Positions 7,787-15,871 of a DNA stretch of 64,000 bases are shown piece by piece (within the stretch, counting starts at the first letter, position 1; the number at the start of each line of letters is the position of its first letter). A program made the translations under genes and the position numbers. The notes below the pieces were generated by a model, which was not told the DNA's origin, made no database searches, and saw only the letters and a list, made by a program, of their open reading frames with translations. The stretch spans positions 4,712,001-4,776,000 of the forward strand of contig NZ_JAMOAO010000001.1 of NCBI RefSeq assembly GCF_030555055.1, read 5' to 3'. The stretch comes from Nocardiopsis sp. YSL2. Its GTDB lineage: Bacteria > Actinomycetota > Actinomycetes > Streptosporangiales > Streptosporangiaceae.

Positions 7787-9460
7787 CTAGTCCGACAACA
7801 AGCCCTCCAGAGTGGCGGACGGGCTGATGACGTCCGGGTCGGTGCGCACGTCCACCAGCGTCGGCAGCTCGGCGTCCACCGCCTCGACCAGGGCCTTCTC
7901 CAGCTCCGCACGCGTGTGCGCCGTCGCGCCCCGGGCCCCCAGCGACCGCGCGAACCCGGCCAGGTCCAGCGGTCCGCTGATCCGCGTGCCGGCGATCCGG
8001 CCCAGTTCACGGGCCTGGTGCATGGCGATCGTTCCGTACAGGCCGTTCTGGAACACCACCACGGTGATCGGCGCGCCCATGCGCACCGCGGTCTCCAGCT
8101 CCTGCCCGGTCATCATGGTCCCGCCGTCGCCGGCCACCGCGACCACCGTGCGCTCCGGCGCGGCGATCTTGGCCGCCACCGCCGCGGGCACCGCGTAGCC
8201 CATGGCCCCGCTGGTGGGGGCCAGTTGCGTGCGGGGATGGCGGAACCACCATCCCCGGTGCAGGAAGCTCGCGAAGTTGCCCGCGTCGTTGGTGATCAGG
8301 GCGTCCTCGGGCAGGACCTCGCGCATGCCCTCCACCACCGACCACGGATGCAGGCCCGGACCGGGGTGGTCGGCGGCCCCGGGCGGCACCGTGGCCGTGT
8401 CCACCCAGACCCGCCGCGCCGCGCTCCAGTCGCGGTGGGGCGCCCGGACCGGCGATCCGGCCAGGGCGCGCAGGGCCTCGGCCGCGTCGGCGACCGCGCC
8501 GAACCACAGGTCGGTGGTGGCACCCACCTGGCCCGGGTCGATGTCGATCTGCGCCACCTTCGTGCCGCGACCACCGCGCGGCAGCGTGAACCCCTGTGTG
8601 GTGGTCTCACTCAACCGGCAGCCCACCGCCAGCACGGCGTCGGCCTCGCGCAGGGCGTCCAGGGTCGGGGGCGGACACCCCAGCCCCAGGTGGCCGAGGT
8701 AGAGCGGGTGGTCGTTGGGGAAGACGTCCTGGCGCCGCCACGCCGCGTACACCCCGGCACCGAACCGCTCGGCGACGGCGATCAGGTCCTCCCGAGCCGA
8801 GCGTGCGCCACCGCCCGCGATGATCACGGGGCGGACCGCGCGGGCGAGCAGGTCGGCCAGCCGGTCGCGGTCGCCCTCCGAGAGCGGGGGGCGGGGCGCC
8901 TGGAACGGCGCCGGCGGTTCCTGGCGGCCCACCCGCTGTCCGAACAGGTCGCCGGGCACCGCGATCGCCACCGGGCCCGGCCGACCGGTCGTCGCGATCC
9001 GGATCGCCTTCGCGGTGATCTCCGCGAGCCGGTCGGCCCGGTGCACGGTCGTGGACCACTTGGTGATCGGCGCGTAGAACGCGGTGAGGTCCACCTCCTG
9101 GAAGGCCTCGCGGCCGAGCCGGTCGGTCTCGGCCTGGCCCAGGAAGACGATCATCGGCGTGGAGTCCTGCATGGCCGTGTGCACGCCCACGGCGAGGTTG
9201 GACGCGCCGGGGCCCCGCGTGGCGGCGGCCACCGCCGGCACTCCGGTGAGCTTGGCGTCGGCCTCGGCCATGAACCCGGCGCCGTTCTCGTGGCGGGTGG
9301 AGACCAGGGACATCCCGGGGTGCCGGTCGATGGCGTCGGCGAGCTCCAGAAAGCTCTCTCCGGGAACGGTGTAGCACCGTCGGATCCCGGCGGCGGCCAG
9401 GACCTCCACGGCCGCGTGCGCGGCGGTGTCGGTGGGGGGTTGGCGGCGGGCAGGGGTCAT
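7787..9460 (-). CDS. Thiamine-diphosphate enzyme, acetolactate synthase large-subunit-like
   Basis: 557 aa with the three-domain layout of the pyruvate oxidase/acetolactate synthase family. The N-terminal Pyr domain carries the catalytic glutamate in STRHENGAGFMA (about Glu58) and TRGPGASN. The PP domain carries the ThDP/Mg motif GDGGTMMTGQELETAV...VFQN. No small regulatory subunit gene follows, and the housekeeping ilvBNC context is absent, so it may be a catabolic or specialised 2-oxoacid decarboxylase/carboligase rather than IlvB. ATG at 9460 follows GGAAGGACC; an upstream in-frame extension lacks homology. It lies 109 bp downstream of azlD on the same strand. Confidence 0.88.
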   Translation of the reverse strand: MTPARRQPPTDTAAHAAVEVLAAAGIRRCYTVPGESFLELADAIDRHPGMSLVSTRHENGAGFMAEADAKLTGVPAVAAATRGPGASNLAVGVHTAMQDSTPMIVFLGQAETDRLGREAFQEVDLTAFYAPITKWSTTVHRADRLAEITAKAIRIATTGRPGPVAIAVPGDLFGQRVGRQEPPAPFQAPRPPLSEGDRDRLADLLARAVRPVIIAGGGARSAREDLIAVAERFGAGVYAAWRRQDVFPNDHPLYLGHLGLGCPPPTLDALREADAVLAVGCRLSETTTQGFTLPRGGRGTKVAQIDIDPGQVGATTDLWFGAVADAAEALRALAGSPVRAPHRDWSAARRVWVDTATVPPGAADHPGPGLHPWSVVEGMREVLPEDALITNDAGNFASFLHRGWWFRHPRTQLAPTSGAMGYAVPAAVAAKIAAPERTVVAVAGDGGTMMTGQELETAVRMGAPITVVVFQNGLYGTIAMHQARELGRIAGTRISGPLDLAGFARSLGARGATAHTRAELEKALVEAVDAELPTLVDVRTDPDVISPSATLEGLLSD

Positions 9461-9569
9461 GGGGCGGGTCCTTCCGTCGTTGCAAGGTCCACTCGGCGCG
9501 CCGGGGCGCGTGCGGCCGACTCTGGCACCCGCCCCGGAACCGGTCAAGGACGGAGGGCGGTGCGCGGGA

Positions 9570-9887
9570 TCAGGCCACGCCCAGAGCCCGCAGGCCCGCG
9601 GTGGTGGCCGCCGCCGCGACGATCACCAGAAGGAAGGGAGCGCGCAGCGCTAGGGCGAGCGCGGCCGCGCCGACTCCGGCCATCCGCGCGGTGTCCCAGG
9701 ACAGGGCCTGGCCGTCGCCGCGCACGGCCTCCACCGTGATGAGCGCGGCGAGCAGGGCGAGGGGGACGGCGGTGGCGAACCGCTGCAGCCAGGGGTTGTC
9801 GAGCAGGCGGCGCGGCGCGGCCAGGCCCGCGAACTTGAGCAGGTAGCAGCCCGCCGCGGTGGCGATGAGCGCGATCCACAGGGTCAT
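9570..9887 (-). CDS. azlD: AzlD-type branched-chain amino acid exporter subunit
   Basis: 105 aa with three or four hydrophobic segments (WIALIATAAGCYLLKFAGL; FATAVPLALLAALITVEAV; AGVGAAALALALRAPFLLVIVAAAATTAGLRAL), matching the small AzlD partner of AzlC. AzlCD pairs export branched-chain amino acids and analogues. The start codon overlaps the azlC stop (ATGA at 9887-9884), indicating translational coupling. Confidence 0.9.
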   Translation of the reverse strand: MTLWIALIATAAGCYLLKFAGLAAPRRLLDNPWLQRFATAVPLALLAALITVEAVRGDGQALSWDTARMAGVGAAALALALRAPFLLVIVAAAATTAGLRALGVA

Positions 9888-10606
9888 GCGCGGGCCTCCT
9901 CGACGGGTTCGGGCACGGTCGGGTCGGAGGTGCCGACCGGTCGGATGAGCGCGATCAGGGCGGCGGCCGCCGCGAGGAGCACCGGAACACCCGGCGGCAG
10001 CAGCGGTGAGGCCGCCAGGGCGATGCCCGAGCCGACGACGGCGATCAGCCACGCGCGGCCGCCGCCCTCGCGCAGCCGGGGCCACAGCAGGCCGAGGAAG
10101 ATCGCCGGTCCGACGGCGTCCAGGCCGAAGGCGTCCATGTCACTGACGCGCTCGGTGGCCAGCGCGCCCAACAGGGTCGTGACCACCCAGGACGAGCCGA
10201 GCACGGCGTAGGTGGTGATGAACGCCGTGCGGGCCGAGGCCCGGTCGCGCTGGGCCAGGGTGACCGCGGCGGTCTCGTCGATGACTCCCTGCGCGGCGAC
10301 GGCGCGCCTGGCACCGCGCCAGCCGAGGAGGTCGGCCAGGCGCAGCCCGTAGAGGGTGTTGCGGGCACCGAGCAGGAGTGCGCCCAGGACCCCGGCGACC
10401 AGGCTGCCGCCTCCGGCGATGACGCCGACGAGCGCGAACTGGGAGGCGCCGGTGAACGCGAACAGGCTGAGGAACAGGGCCTGTGCGGGGGACAGGCCCG
10501 CGGCCACCGCGGCCGTGCCGAAGGCCAGGCCGGCGGCGCCCACGGCGACACCGATCCCCAGGCTGTCGCGCACGGCGGGCGACTTGAGCAGAGCGAAGGT
10601 TCTCAC
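9884..10606 (-). CDS. azlC: AzlC-family branched-chain amino acid exporter subunit
   Basis: 240 aa, polytopic, with the AzlC signature region GLSPAQALFLSLFAFTGASQFALVGVIAGGGSL and a long hydrophobic C-terminal half. Works with AzlD immediately downstream. The adjacent upstream AraC-type gene, on the same strand 94 bp away, is a candidate regulator, and the acetolactate-synthase-like gene downstream acts in branched-chain chemistry, suggesting a functional group. Confidence 0.93.
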   Translation of the reverse strand: MRTFALLKSPAVRDSLGIGVAVGAAGLAFGTAAVAAGLSPAQALFLSLFAFTGASQFALVGVIAGGGSLVAGVLGALLLGARNTLYGLRLADLLGWRGARRAVAAQGVIDETAAVTLAQRDRASARTAFITTYAVLGSSWVVTTLLGALATERVSDMDAFGLDAVGPAIFLGLLWPRLREGGGRAWLIAVVGSGIALAASPLLPPGVPVLLAAAAALIALIRPVGTSDPTVPEPVEEARA

Positions 10607-10700
10607 CCGACGAACCGTAGGGGGGCGGCACTGTGGTGTCTTGAACGTTCTTGCGGGGGGCGCCCGTGGGGGACGGGTGCGTGGGGGTGCGCCCCGCCCG

Positions 10701-11558
10701 TCAGGAGGCCAGCAGGGCCCGCTGGTAGGCGCCCGGCGGCACGCCCAGGTGCCGCTTGAAGTGGCGGGTGAAGTGGGGCTGGTCGGCGAAGCCGACCCGC
10801 GCCGCGACGTCGCCCGGCGGGTGGCCCGCCCGCAGCAGGGCGCGGGCGCGGTCCACGCGCACCTGGTTGACGTAGGCGTGCGGGGGCAGGCCGTGGGCGC
10901 CGCGGAAGGCCCGGGTGAGCGCGAACGGCCCCATCCCGACCTCGGCGGCCAGGTCCTCCAGGGTCGGGGGGTCCAGCAGCCGCGCGGTGAGGATCCGGCG
11001 GGCGCGCTCGACCTCGGGGCGGGCGGAGTGCGGGGCCGGTTCGGCGGCCGGGGCGCGTCCGTGGGTGCGCAGCAGCAGTCCCAGCCCCTGCCTGGTCAGG
11101 GCCGAGGCGGTCAGCGGGTCGCCGCGGTCGGCCGCCAGGTGGGCGTTGACCAGGACCCGCGCGGCCTCCGGGGCGTGGATGTCGGATTCGGTGAACGCCG
11201 GGGTCCCGCGGATGCCCAGTTCACCGGCGATGTCCTCGACGACCTCGGGGGAGGGGTAGAAGACCCGGTAGCCCCAACCCTCGGGGACGCCCGCGTGCCC
11301 GGTGTGTACCTCGCCCGGGCCGACGACGGCCAGGCCGCCCGGGCCCACGCGGGCCCGGCCCCCGGGGTGGGAGTACTCCTCGACGCCGTCGGTGATGACG
11401 CCGATGGTGTACGTGGGATGCGTGTGGCGAGCGAACGAGGTGGTGACGGAACGGGCGGTGAGCAGTTCGGTGCCGGGCAGGCCCGGGAACCGCCAGTAGC
11501 GCGCGCGCTCCACGCGCGGGTCCTCGACGGCTGGGTGTACGTCCCGGGGCTGTCCCAT
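10701..11558 (-). CDS. AraC-family transcriptional regulator
   Basis: 285 aa. The N-terminal cupin-like sensing domain (about residues 15-150) includes FARHTHPTYTIGVITDGVEEY and VGPGEVHTGHAG. The C-terminal tandem helix-turn-helix contains PPTLEDLAAEVGMGPFALTRAFRGAHGLPPHAYVNQVRVDRARALL and VGFADQPHFTRHFKRHLGVPPGAYQ. AraC proteins of this type commonly control neighbouring AzlCD/LysE-type exporters. The start has no Shine-Dalgarno: a TAACCT box ends 6 nt upstream, so the message is probably leaderless. Confidence 0.93.
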   Translation of the reverse strand: MGQPRDVHPAVEDPRVERARYWRFPGLPGTELLTARSVTTSFARHTHPTYTIGVITDGVEEYSHPGGRARVGPGGLAVVGPGEVHTGHAGVPEGWGYRVFYPSPEVVEDIAGELGIRGTPAFTESDIHAPEAARVLVNAHLAADRGDPLTASALTRQGLGLLLRTHGRAPAAEPAPHSARPEVERARRILTARLLDPPTLEDLAAEVGMGPFALTRAFRGAHGLPPHAYVNQVRVDRARALLRAGHPPGDVAARVGFADQPHFTRHFKRHLGVPPGAYQRALLAS

Positions 11559-11683
11559 ACGCCCAGGTTAGGTCCCCGTGTCGGGTCGCCCGCCCGGAGC
11601 CTTCCGGGCGTGGAACGGGCGGCGGCGCCGGTGGTCGGGGCACAGCGGTCCCCGGCCGTCGGCGTACCCGCTAGCCTGCGGGG

Positions 11684-12148
11684 ATGAGGACGAATGAACT
11701 TGTGATCCGGTTGGCCCAGGACGCCCGCGACCTCGCCGCGGTCTTCGTCATCCGCGGTGCCGTGTTCGTCGCGGAGCAGGAGGTCCCCATCGAGGAGGAG
11801 TGGGACGGTCGCGACCCGGCCGCGGACCAGTTCCTGGCGCTCCTGGACGGGGTCCCGGTCGGCACGGTGCGCCTGGTGGACCAGGGTGCGGCCGACGGCG
11901 GCCCCGGCGGGGTGTCGGGCCTGCTGGGACGCCTGGCCGTCCTGCCCAAGGGGCGCGGTGCGGGCACGGGCGCCGCGCTGGTCAAGGCGGTGGAGGAGCG
12001 GGCCCGCGAGCGCGGGTTCTCCTCGGTGGAGCTGCACGCCCAGACACACGCCCTCGGGTTCTACGAGCGTCTCGGCTACACCGCGCACGGCGAGGAGTTC
12101 CTCGACGCCGGGATTCCCCACCTGCACATGGTGCGTCGACTCGACTGA
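11684..12148 (+). CDS. GNAT family N-acetyltransferase (ElaA/YjcF-like, 154 aa)
   Basis: Contains FVIRGAVFVAEQEVPIEEEWDGRDPAADQFLAL near the N-terminus, typical of the YjcF/ElaA subgroup, and an acetyl-CoA loop LPKGRGAGTGAALVKAV followed by ELHAQTHALGFYERLGYTAHGEEFLDAGIPHLHMVR. Substrate unknown. TAGCCT at 11672-11677 ends exactly 6 nt before the ATG and no Shine-Dalgarno is present, so transcription probably begins at the start codon. Confidence 0.93.
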   Translation: MRTNELVIRLAQDARDLAAVFVIRGAVFVAEQEVPIEEEWDGRDPAADQFLALLDGVPVGTVRLVDQGAADGGPGGVSGLLGRLAVLPKGRGAGTGAALVKAVEERARERGFSSVELHAQTHALGFYERLGYTAHGEEFLDAGIPHLHMVRRLD

Positions 12149-12320
12149 CCGCGGGCCCCGGCGATCCGCTGACCCGCTGACCTGCTGTGGGGCAGGCCGC
12201 GCCCTTGTGGTGTGACGGGGAGCGCACGCCCGGAGATGCCTGGCCCGGATACTACCGAGTAAGATTCGGTTTGGTGTGGGTGACCCCACGCCCCAGCACC
12301 ACCGATCCGACGAGGAACAC

Positions 12321-12980
12321 ATGACGGTCCACACGCACCCGGTCGCCGAGGCCCCCGACCCCCGGTCCTTCGGTCTCCCCGTGGTCGAGGACGGCTCCAT
12401 CCCCGCCGAACTGCGCTCCCTGGTCTCCCGCGTGCACGACCTCATCGACGTGGTGGCCAACACCGGAGCCGACAGGGAGACCCTGGCCGAGGCCGCCGCC
12501 ATGGTCGAGACGCTCACGGGCCGGCTCGACGTCGACCGACGCCAGATCGGGACGATGGTCGAGCGCACGATGGCGGACGGGACGACCGAGTACGGCACCA
12601 TCACCAACATCGTCTCCGGCGACACCAGCCCCGTCGCCCCGCCGCTCTTCCTCGAACGCGTTCCCGGTGGACTGCGCGGCGAGGTCACCCTCAACACCGT
12701 CTACCAGGGGCCGCCCGGACTCGCGCACGGCGGCTGGGTCGCCGCGCTCCTGGACCAGGCCGTCGGCAGCGCCTCCGCGGTGGAGACCAGCCCGGGCCTG
12801 ACCGCCAAGCTGGAAGTGAACTACCGCAGACCCACCCCGCTGTTCACCCCGCTGGAGGTCCTCGGCCGGGTGGACCGGACGGAGGGCCGCAAGGTCTTCG
12901 TCTCGGGCGAGATCCGCGCCCAAGGCGAGGTCACCGCCGAGGCGACCGCCCTGATGATCCGCGTCCAGATCCCGGAGTAG
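12321..12980 (+). CDS. PaaI-like hotdog-fold thioesterase (219 aa)
   Basis: The C-terminal 120 residues form a hotdog domain with GPPGLAHGGWVAALLDQAVGSAS, the HGG-containing loop of PaaI-type acyl-CoA thioesterases, then LEVNYRRPTPLFTPLEVLGRVDRTEGRKVFVSGEIR. The N-terminal 90 residues are predicted helical and not recognised. ATG at 12321 follows GAGGAAC. Likely hydrolyses an acyl-CoA; the acyl group is unknown. Confidence 0.87.
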   Translation: MTVHTHPVAEAPDPRSFGLPVVEDGSIPAELRSLVSRVHDLIDVVANTGADRETLAEAAAMVETLTGRLDVDRRQIGTMVERTMADGTTEYGTITNIVSGDTSPVAPPLFLERVPGGLRGEVTLNTVYQGPPGLAHGGWVAALLDQAVGSASAVETSPGLTAKLEVNYRRPTPLFTPLEVLGRVDRTEGRKVFVSGEIRAQGEVTAEATALMIRVQIPE

Positions 12981-13013
12981 GCCCCGGCGCCCGGGCGTGG
13001 CCGCTCCGGCGGC

Positions 13014-13060
13014 GCGGTATTCCGTGGGAGTCCACGGCACCCCGCGGTACTCCGTGGGAG
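13014..13060 (+). repeat. Paired 17-bp direct repeat upstream of the chorismate mutase leader
   Basis: GCGGTATTCCGTGGGAG (13014-13030) and GCGGTACTCCGTGGGAG (13044-13060) differ at one base and are 30 bp apart, close to three helical turns. Each includes a half that can pair with a following complement (CCGTGG...CCACGG at 13022-13037). They lie about 45-90 bp before the TACAGT -10 box, a sensible place for a regulator binding on one DNA face. Confidence 0.6.
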
Positions 13061-13115
13061 GGAACACGGGCCCCACGCTCCCCATGCGGTGTCCCGGCGC
13101 GGTACAGTCGTCCCC

Positions 13116-13175
13116 ATGACCCACCGCACCTCTGTGTTTAGCCAGCCGACGGACCCGTCGGCCGCGCTCACGTAG
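13116..13175 (+). CDS. Leaderless leader peptide before chorismate mutase (19 aa)
   Basis: The ORF reads MTHRTSVFSQPTDPSAALT. TACAGT at 13103-13108 ends 7 nt before the ATG, so the message would start at or next to the start codon. It contains one Phe codon, TTT, which is rare in this GC-rich genome. Overlapping its end, GCCGACG (13145-13151) can pair with CGTCGGC at 13156-13162 or at 13189-13195, followed by an intrinsic terminator. The layout resembles a transcription attenuator, but only one aromatic codon is present, so the sensed signal is uncertain. Confidence 0.55.
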   Translation: MTHRTSVFSQPTDPSAALT

Positions 13176-13198
13176 GCGGATCAGGGAACGTCGGCAAC

Positions 13199-13237
13199 AG
13201 AGCACTCGGGCCTCTCGGCCCCGGTGCTCTTTCGTTT
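13199..13237 (+). terminator. Intrinsic terminator (possible attenuator) before chorismate mutase
   Basis: AGAGCAC/GTGCTCT with inner GGGCC/GGCCC forms a stem of about 12 bp, followed by TTTCGTTTT, the clearest T-rich terminator in the window. It sits 24 bp after the leader peptide stop and about 87 bp before the chorismate mutase start, so it would cut the transcript unless antitermination occurs. Confidence 0.75.
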
Positions 13238-13323
13238 TCCAGGCGGCCGACGCTCCCCACGCACCCAGTCCGGCGGAACGGACGGCCGCACCGCGACCGG
13301 TTCACATTCCGTTGGAGGCCACC

Positions 13324-13629
13324 GTGCACACCCCGACCGCCACCCCCGCGCCCGACGAGCGCATCCGCGAACTCCGCGGCCGCATCGACCGGATGGACGC
13401 CGAACTCGCCGCGCTCCTGGAGCGCCGCGCGCTCGTCGCCGCCCAGGTGCAGCGGCTCAAGCCCGTCGGGTACTTCGCCGGCCGCGACCCGCGCCGCGAA
13501 CGCGAACTGGTCGAGCGCATGGCCGAGCACGCACCGCGTCTGGGGGCCGAGCGGCTCGCCGCCATCATGGACAGCGTGATCAGCGCGGGCCTGTCCGCCG
13601 CCCAGGAGGACGCCGAGCGCCTGGGCTAG
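13324..13629 (+). CDS. Chorismate mutase, AroQ class (101 aa)
   Basis: Converts chorismate to prephenate, the committed step to Phe and Tyr. The all-helical AroQ pattern is clear: RIRELRGRIDRMDAELAALLERRALVAAQVQRLKP (helix 1), then GRDPRRERELVERMAEHA and a C-terminal helix LAAIMDSVISAGLSAAQEDAERL. GTG at 13324 is favoured because TTGGAGG lies 5 nt upstream; a TTG four codons earlier would overlap that site. It is a stand-alone domain, not fused to prephenate dehydratase or dehydrogenase. Expression is probably controlled by the leader upstream. An 8-bp inverted repeat CTAGGGCG/CGCCCTAG (13626-13656) overlaps the stop and may end the transcript. Confidence 0.9.
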   Translation: MHTPTATPAPDERIRELRGRIDRMDAELAALLERRALVAAQVQRLKPVGYFAGRDPRRERELVERMAEHAPRLGAERLAAIMDSVISAGLSAAQEDAERLG

Positions 13630-13760
13630 GGCGTGTTCCGTGCATGCTCGCCCTAGCGCGGCGGAGCCCGGTGCGGGCGCGGCCAGGGAGCGTTCTTCCG
13701 AAGGCTTTCGGGTGAGCCCGGAATGCTGCAGAGAACTCGACTCAGGGCGGGCGACCGGGT

Positions 13761-14957
13761 TCATCGGCACACGACGTCCACCCACACCAGGCGGTGGTCG
13801 GAGCTGGGGAACGGATGGTCCCCGGTGAGCCGGAAGAGCGGGTCGTCCGGCGCGGGCCAGAACACGCCCGCGCCGCGCACGCCCAGGCCCGCCGACGGCA
13901 GCACGTAGTCCGCGCGCAGGTGGCCGGTCGCCGCCGGTGCGGCCGGGTCCACGGCCGCCCTGCCCAGCCCGCCCAGACTCGCGGGACGTGGATCGGTGAT
14001 GCCCGGGTGCCCCAGGAGCTGACGGATCGCCCCGGGGTGGCCGTCCCCCGCGTGGGGATCGGCGTTCAGGTCGCCCGCGATCACGAACGGCGCGCCCGGG
14101 GCCAGCCCGCCCCGGTGCCCGGCGTCGTCGTACAGGTGCGGGGCGCCCGAGGACACGTAGTCGGCCCAGAACCTGATCTCGTCGTGGTTGCGCAGGACGT
14201 TGCGGCGCTCGGGGCCGTCGAAGGCCGGGGGTGTGGGGTGACTCGCCAGCAGGTGCACGGGGCGCCGGCCGCCGACGTCCACCGGCACGTCCCAGTGGCT
14301 CTTGGACGACAGCCGCAGCACGGCCAGGGCCTCGGGGGAGTGGAACGGTTCCCCGGTTCCGGGGCGCACGGGCAGCAGGGCACCCGGCAGGTCGGCCCAT
14401 CGGAACTCGCGGAAGGTGCGCACCCGGTCGGTCAGCAGCGGATACCGCGAGAACACGACCATCCCGTACTGGCCGGGGAAGAGCCCGAACCCGAACGCGT
14501 CCCCGGCGTAGGCGGCGCTGCCCGGCGTCGTGACCACCCGCCCGTCGCCGTCCAGGTCCGCCCCGGACGCCACCCCGGTGTTCACGGGCGCGGTGTACAC
14601 GTACGGGAAGTCCACACCCGCCGCGCCGCCCCGGCCCACCGCCAGGTAGGAGTCCTGGAACAGCCGGGGACCGAGCCCGTGGGGGTCGTGGTCGAACTCG
14701 GTGACCAGCAGTACGTCGGGGCGCACCCACTGGACGATCTCTGCGACGTTGCCGATCTGCGCGTGCCCCGGCGCGGACAGATCCTTCAGTAGGGTCCCCG
14801 GGGTCGGGCGCGACAGGGCGGCGTTGAACGTGGCGAAGCGCACCGCGCCCTCGGCCGGGGGCGGTGGCACCGACGGCGACGGCCCCGGGGCGGGAGGGAC
14901 GGGGCGCACCCCGGACGGCGCCAGCACGAGGGTGGCGGTCGAGCTGCGGTGACGCAT
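13761..14957 (-). CDS. Endonuclease/exonuclease/phosphatase-fold protein (398 aa)
   Basis: A member of the EEP superfamily (DNase I/phosphatase fold). It shows RFATFNAALSRP, VLLVTEFDHD (metal-binding Glu), PFVIAGDLNADPHAGD (the GDxN catalytic block) and SSDHRLVWVDV (C-terminal catalytic Asp-His). Related actinobacterial proteins are often exported, but this start shows only a short Pro/Ser-rich N-terminus with no clear signal peptide. ATG at 14957 follows GAGAGGAT. It could hydrolyse nucleic acid or a phosphoester; the substrate is unknown. Confidence 0.85.
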   Translation of the reverse strand: MRHRSSTATLVLAPSGVRPVPPAPGPSPSVPPPPAEGAVRFATFNAALSRPTPGTLLKDLSAPGHAQIGNVAEIVQWVRPDVLLVTEFDHDPHGLGPRLFQDSYLAVGRGGAAGVDFPYVYTAPVNTGVASGADLDGDGRVVTTPGSAAYAGDAFGFGLFPGQYGMVVFSRYPLLTDRVRTFREFRWADLPGALLPVRPGTGEPFHSPEALAVLRLSSKSHWDVPVDVGGRRPVHLLASHPTPPAFDGPERRNVLRNHDEIRFWADYVSSGAPHLYDDAGHRGGLAPGAPFVIAGDLNADPHAGDGHPGAIRQLLGHPGITDPRPASLGGLGRAAVDPAAPAATGHLRADYVLPSAGLGVRGAGVFWPAPDDPLFRLTGDHPFPSSDHRLVWVDVVCR

Positions 14958-15214
14958 GGACGGGGATCCTCTCGCGGGCGGGGTGGGGGAACGGTACCGC
15001 CGGGCGGGCGGACCGTGTGTCCACAGGCGCGGAAAGGGCCTTCGACCGGCCCTCCTCGGCCCTGTGGGCACCGATGGAACCGATCGAACCCGTTCGTCCG
15101 TTCCGGACCGCGCCGGTGGGGCCGCCTGGGCTGCCTCGTCGACGGGCACGACGCCGCCCCCGCCTGCCTCAAGGAACGCACCGACTGCGCCGCCGGCGTG
15201 CCTCCGCCCACCGG

Positions 15215-15598
15215 TCACGGCCGAGGCCCCTCCCCACCACCGGTGACGGCGCGGAGCCCGGGTGCTGCGGAGCCGACGGACGCCGTCCGGCTCGCCGTCG
15301 GCTCGGCATCGACCCAGGACACGTATGTCGGGGCGTTCCCACGAGTGCATACCCGAAGGGCGGAGCGGAGGGATCCGAACCGTCCGTGAAGGGGAAGGGC
15401 ATCCCCTGTCAGGACGACACGTCCGTCGCTGAAGTACTGGCCCCAGGCGAGGATGACCCCGTCGTGCTCGTCGTAGTCCATGGCCAGGACCGCGAACCTG
15501 CGAGGGGCCTCTTCGGAGGCCAGAGCATCGGCTTCGGCATGTAGGGCTTCGGGGGTGATAGCTGGAAGCGAGGTCTGACGCGTGCTGTTGGTCTCCAT
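15215..15598 (-). CDS. Conserved hypothetical protein next to an Scr1/DUF397 cassette (127 aa)
   Basis: No domain name is certain. The core RRFAVLAMDYDEHDGVILAWGQYFSDGRVVLTGDALPLHGRFGSLRSALRV resembles small actinobacterial proteins that I recall being encoded beside Scr1-type regulators. The first 40 residues are Ala/Glu-rich and helical, the middle is beta-rich. ATG at 15598 is preferred; an in-frame GTG nine codons upstream is possible. It is divergent from the regulator gene across a 273-bp spacer. The C-terminal 25 residues look low-complexity. Confidence 0.65.
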   Translation of the reverse strand: METNSTRQTSLPAITPEALHAEADALASEEAPRRFAVLAMDYDEHDGVILAWGQYFSDGRVVLTGDALPLHGRFGSLRSALRVCTRGNAPTYVSWVDAEPTASRTASVGSAAPGLRAVTGGGEGPRP

Positions 15599-15871
15599 GC
15601 GTCGAGGTTGGAACACGAGCGTCACCCTGCGCTACCGATACCCGCTCACCACGGGAGCCGTGGGTTCCCGTCCGAAATGCCTGACGGACGTGTGGAGCGC
15701 TGTGGGTAGCCGCCATCCGCTGTGACCACCGCCGAAGCGACCGTGGACGGGTGACTGAACCCGGCCTGTGGAAAACCCACACCGAACGTCAACGCGGAAC
15801 TACGCTGGGAAGGCCGGTTCGCTGCGATCGGCCCCGTGATAACCCCCCCTCGCCCCTCCCGGAGTGCTGTC

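Noticed and set aside
13630..13760. Possible tRNA-like folding after chorismate mutase
   Set aside because: No T-loop consensus or acceptor stem; the inverted repeat there is better explained as a terminator.
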